Both the position numbers and the translations under genes were made by a program. Below the pieces are notes generated by a model. It saw only the letters and a list, made by a program, of their open reading frames with translations, did not search any database and was not told the origin of the DNA. From NCBI GenBank assembly GCA_035502095.1, contig DATJUX010000022.1:62001-126000 (forward strand): a DNA stretch of 64,000 nt, read 5' to 3'. Positions 61,358-64,000 of the stretch are shown here, one piece after another; the stretch's first letter is position 1, and each line of letters opens with the position of its first letter. Source of the stretch: JAKANT01 sp035502095. GTDB lineage: Bacteria; Pseudomonadota; Gammaproteobacteria; Burkholderiales; Burkholderiaceae_F.

Positions 61358-62020
61358 TCAGGCAACCCGGCGTTGTTGCCGCCCGCTCGTACGCAGCTCG
61401 AGTCCGTCGCTGCCGAGCGTCAGCAGGTCCGGATTGAGTCCCAGGACACGCTGCAGATAGCGGCGCGCTGCGGCGCGAACGGTCGCCACCGCAGCCGGGC
61501 CCTGTGTGCGGGCGCGCGCGGCGTGTCCGGCGATGAAGACGCCGAGGATCGCCAGATGCTCGACGTAAAACTGGCGCTCGGTCCGTGAGCCCGAGTTCCA
61601 GGCCGGGGCGTGGCCCGCCACGCCGGCGAGCTGGCGCTCGAGGCGCGCCAGGGTTTCGCGCGTTGCATCGATATCGTGCAGGGCGTTGAGGTTGGCCGCG
61701 ACGAAGAACGCCAATGCCGCGCCCGCGTCGTCGACCGGCTGCGCTGCATCTTCCGCGCGCACGACGGTGCGGTAGGTGTGCAGGCAGCGTTCGTACGTGG
61801 CGCGCGATTCGTCGCGGCGCGATTCGGGCTCTGCCTCCGCCATCCGCGCAGGCGCGATCGCATGCGGTGCGCGTTCGACGGTGAGCGGCTCGGCGGAGCC
61901 GATACCGGCGATGGCGTTCAGGGTTGCCTTTGCCACCGCCACGCCGAGGGCGGCCGCGAGGCTCCTGACCATTTCATCCCTGCCGGCGCCATGGCGGGCG
62001 TACGGGCGAGTCTTGCTCAT
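61358..62020 (-). CDS. hypothetical type III operon protein, helical, 220 residues
   Basis: The protein starts at ATG 62020 behind an ideal AAGGAG site. It has a basic start (MSKTRPYARHGAGRDEM), then helices VRSLAAALGVAVAKATLNAI, a roughly 100-residue helical region with AALAFFVAANLNALHDIDAT and ETLARLERQLAG. The end is VRAAARRYLQRVLGLNPDLL TLGSDGLELR, which resembles the end of DUF6683-type proteins. No function is known. The own strong ribosome site after a 160-bp gap suggests a separately controlled translation unit in the operon. Confidence 0.55.
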   Translation of the reverse strand: MSKTRPYARHGAGRDEMVRSLAAALGVAVAKATLNAIAGIGSAEPLTVERAPHAIAPARMAEAEPESRRDESRATYERCLHTYRTVVRAEDAAQPVDDAGAALAFFVAANLNALHDIDATRETLARLERQLAGVAGHAPAWNSGSRTERQFYVEHLAILGVFIAGHAARARTQGPAAVATVRAAARRYLQRVLGLNPDLLTLGSDGLELRTSGRQQRRVA

Positions 62021-62179
62021 GCGTCTCCTTCGATCGAGGCGAGCGGGCCGCGGCGGCCGGCACGTTGTGCTGCCGGGACGCAAGGCGAGGCCCTGTTTCC
62101 GCGGGTGGGTTGCGCGCCGTGGGGCAATGGTTCAACGGCACTGGCGCGGCAACGCGTGAAAAGTCACACCCGCCGCTAC

Positions 62180-62848
62180 CTACTGAGTGTCGTCGTCCTC
62201 GTCCTCGTCGCGGTCCTCCCGCACGTGGGAAAAACCGATGCCCTGCTTGCGCAGGCGCTCGTTCAGACGCGGGACGTGGCGGGCGAGGATCTCGGCATCG
62301 ACCCTCGACGACGAGACCCCGACGGTCCAGGTCGGCTGCATCTGCTGCGGTCCGGAGCGTTCCGCGCGGATCGCGCGGATGTCCACCGGGATCGAGTTCG
62401 GTTCGCTGACCGACGCCTCCCAGACCGCAGCGGGGTCGCTGGCGCCGACCTGCGTCACCGAGGGCGCGACGTTGGCGTTCAGCGCCGCCTCGAGACTGGC
62501 GCGGGTGCCGGTGGTCGTGGTTTCTGCCGTTGCAGAGCGGCCGGGCGGCGCTTCGAGCGCCCGGCGCAGCAATGGCTGCGTCAGCGCGCCCGGGAGGGTG
62601 AAGGCGGGTGCGGGCTCGCAGAGAGACTGCTTGCCCCCATCCTCGGCGAATGGCGCGCCCTGCTCGCCGTCGCTCTGTGCATCGCCGTCGTCCTCACGCT
62701 GCGAAATCCGCGCGCGCAACGCCGACTGGAACGCCTGGCGGGACTGCGCCAGCGCGACCGTCTCCTGCGGACGCGCCTTGTCGCACGCTGCCGCTTCGGC
62801 GCGCGGCGGGGCAGGTGTCGCGGGTGCGGACGGGGCGGGCATGTTCAT
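62180..62848 (-). CDS. sctP: SctP-like needle/substrate-switch regulator (probable)
   Basis: The 222-residue protein follows sctO by 4 bp, the usual place of sctP. It is low-complexity, Ala/Pro/Glu-rich for about 150 residues (RPQETVALAQSRQAFQSALR). The C-terminal part, PTWTVGVSSSRVDAEILARH VPRLNERLRKQGIGFSHV, looks like a weak T3S4-type domain. An acidic tail DRDEDEDDD ends it. Ruler proteins set needle length and trigger the SctU switch. The assignment rests on position and composition more than on motif. Confidence 0.55.
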   Translation of the reverse strand: MNMPAPSAPATPAPPRAEAAACDKARPQETVALAQSRQAFQSALRARISQREDDGDAQSDGEQGAPFAEDGGKQSLCEPAPAFTLPGALTQPLLRRALEAPPGRSATAETTTTGTRASLEAALNANVAPSVTQVGASDPAAVWEASVSEPNSIPVDIRAIRAERSGPQQMQPTWTVGVSSSRVDAEILARHVPRLNERLRKQGIGFSHVREDRDEDEDDDTQ

Positions 62849-62852
62849 CGCT

Positions 62853-63344
62853 TCATCCGTGCCCGCCGGGGGTGCGGCGCCCCTGGTCTTCCACCTCGAG
62901 TTCGGCGCGGCGCTCGCGATGCATTGCCTGCGCGCGCCGGGTCTGGGTTGCGAGTCCGCGCACGGCGTCCTCGCGCGCCAGCGCGCGCGTCAGCTCGGCG
63001 CGCGCCGCTTGCAGCTTTTCCTGCGCCTGCTCCAGTTCGTGCTCGTCGTCGATCAGCGCGGTCTCGTCGCGTTCGAGCCGGTCGGCGAGCTTTTCGCGCT
63101 GCGCGTCGGTCATGCCGGACCAGCGCGGCAGGTGCGGCGCGAGCGACGTGACGACCGCCTGCAGCAGTTCCTCCAGTGCCCGCTGGCCGCGCTCGATGTC
63201 GCGCTGGCGCTGGCGCACCACCTCGGCGGCACGCTCGACCTCGGCCTGCGCCTGGGCCACGGCCTCGCGCGCGCGCTGCACGCGCAGGCTGCGCAAGGTG
63301 CAGAGTTGCTGCACCTCGTGGCGCTTCGGCAGCGCCTTGGTCAC
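62853..63344 (-). CDS. sctO: type III secretion central stalk protein SctO (YscO/FliJ-like)
   Basis: The 163-residue protein is a long alpha-helical coiled coil: LCTLRSLRVQRAREAVAQAQ, AEVERAAEVVRQRQRDIERG and LERDETALIDDEHELEQAQE KLQAARAELTRALARED. SctO inserts in the SctN hexamer as a FliJ/gamma-like shaft and cycles chaperones. Start GTG 63344 overlaps the sctN stop (GTGA), which fixes both identity and frame. Confidence 0.8.
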   Translation of the reverse strand: MTKALPKRHEVQQLCTLRSLRVQRAREAVAQAQAEVERAAEVVRQRQRDIERGQRALEELLQAVVTSLAPHLPRWSGMTDAQREKLADRLERDETALIDDEHELEQAQEKLQAARAELTRALAREDAVRGLATQTRRAQAMHRERRAELEVEDQGRRTPGGHG

Positions 63345-64000
63345 GCGACCACCTCCTGCAGCGCGGCGATGGTGGCGTCGAAGCCGGTTGCCTCGTCCGA
63401 GCGCTGCTGCAGCAGTGCGCGCACCGCCGGCATGCGTTCGATCGCCTTGTCGGCGAGCGGATCGCTGCCGGCCTGGTATTCGCCCACGCGCAGCAGGAAC
63501 TCGACCTCGTTGAAACGCGCCATCAGTGCACGCAGCTTGCCCGCCGCTTCCTGGTGCGGGCGCCTGGCGACACGGGTGAAGACGCGGCTCGCGCTGCCCA
63601 GCACGTCGATCGCCGGATAGTGATGCGCCTGCGCGAGCGCGCGCGACAGCACGATGTGACCGTCGAGGATCGAACGCACTTCCTCGGCGACCGGGTCGCT
63701 GTTGTCGTCGTCCTCGGCGAGCACGGTGTAGAAGGCGGTGATCGAGCCGTTGGCGTCGTTGCCCGCGCGTTCGAACAGGCGCGGCAGTTCGGCGAACACC
63801 GATGGCGGATACCCGCGCCGCACCGGCGGCTCCATCGCCGACAGGCCGAGCTCGCGCAGGCCGCGCGCGAAGCGCGTCACCGAGTCGACGAGCAGCAGCA
63901 CCTTCTTGCCTTCCTTGCGGAATCCTTCGGCGATCGCCGTCGCCGCCACCGCCGCGCGCACGCGCTCCAGCGCCGGGCGATCCGAGGTCGAGACGACCAC
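63341..64000 (-). CDS. sctN: type III secretion ATPase SctN, C-terminal part
   Basis: Only the last 219 residues are inside the window; the Walker A part lies beyond the right edge. Visible signatures are the Walker B strand KKVLLLVDSVTRFARGLREL, GEPP-type loop MEPPVRRGYPPSVFAELPRL, the arginine-finger region SITAFYTVLAEDDDNSDPVA EEVRSILDGHIVLSRALA, and the C-terminal helical domain ending FDATIAALQEVVA. This F1-beta-like ATPase unfolds substrates and strips chaperones. FliI is the alternative, but neighbours favour the injectisome form. Confidence 0.9.
   Translation of the reverse strand: MVVSTSDRPALERVRAAVAATAIAEGFRKEGKKVLLLVDSVTRFARGLRELGLSAMEPPVRRGYPPSVFAELPRLFERAGNDANGSITAFYTVLAEDDDNSDPVAEEVRSILDGHIVLSRALAQAHHYPAIDVLGSASRVFTRVARRPHQEAAGKLRALMARFNEVEFLLRVGEYQAGSDPLADKAIERMPAVRALLQQRSDEATGFDATIAALQEVVA

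Overview
The window is GC-rich, densely coded DNA with short gaps, many ATGA/GTGA start-stop overlaps and frequent GTG starts. The gene content (slipin/NfeD pair, LivK-type binding proteins, uronate dehydrogenase, a non-flagellar type III secretion system) fits a soil or host-associated betaproteobacterium, most like Burkholderiales. That placement is inferred from style and gene families, not from a marker gene. I saw no rRNA, tRNA, CRISPR array or intact insertion sequence.

Layout. 1-8.8 kb: small metabolic enzymes on the plus strand (a frameshifted alpha/beta hydrolase cut by the window edge, two acetyltransferases, an epoxide-hydrolase-like enzyme, a MaoC dehydratase, a methyltransferase-cupin pair, a LysE exporter, a DUF2214 membrane protein) with remnants of an ArsR regulator and a methyltransferase. 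9-11.6 kb: universal stress protein and a slipin/NfeD membrane quality-control operon. 11.6-20.3 kb: a Kelch lipoprotein, a sterol desaturase divergent from a TetR regulator with a clear operator, a SYLF protein, a uronate dehydrogenase/lactonase operon, NIPSNAP and ArsR regulators, and a fructosamine-kinase-like protein. 20.3-27.2 kb: a four-gene minus-strand operon of alpha/beta hydrolase, phosphatase, a hybrid histidine kinase and a REC-PAS-GGDEF-EAL protein, i.e. signal transduction into cyclic-di-GMP. 27.5-31.4 kb: an unusual operon of a membrane sensor, a sensor-fused MFS transporter and a binding protein. 31.4-42 kb: a LivK operon, a diiron/ferritin-like protein, a large BTAD-ATPase regulator, and an extracellular pullulanase with two near-identical N-terminal carbohydrate modules. 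42-52 kb: an LLM monooxygenase, secreted lipoprotein peptidases (S41, S10), an SDR, an LRAT-fold protein, an EF-hand protein, a tautomerase and a class III nucleotide cyclase.

52-64 kb: one end of a type III secretion system, all on the minus strand. Reading in gene order from the right edge: sctN (cut), sctO, sctP-like, two unknown genes, a histidine kinase and FixJ-like regulator, sctQ, sctR, sctS, sctT, sctU and a FliO-like gene. A separate, strongly translated gene for a secreted filament/harpin-like protein and three hypothetical genes follow. The export gate and C-ring are therefore present here. The secretin, basal-body rings, SctV and needle genes are not in the window and would be expected beyond 64 kb. 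A two-component pair inside the operon and a FliO homologue in an injectisome are the most unusual points.

Two families of dispersed intergenic repeat run through the window. One, with fixed internal spacing, lies just upstream of three minus-strand genes, including the secreted filament-like gene, and may be a shared promoter/operator element.
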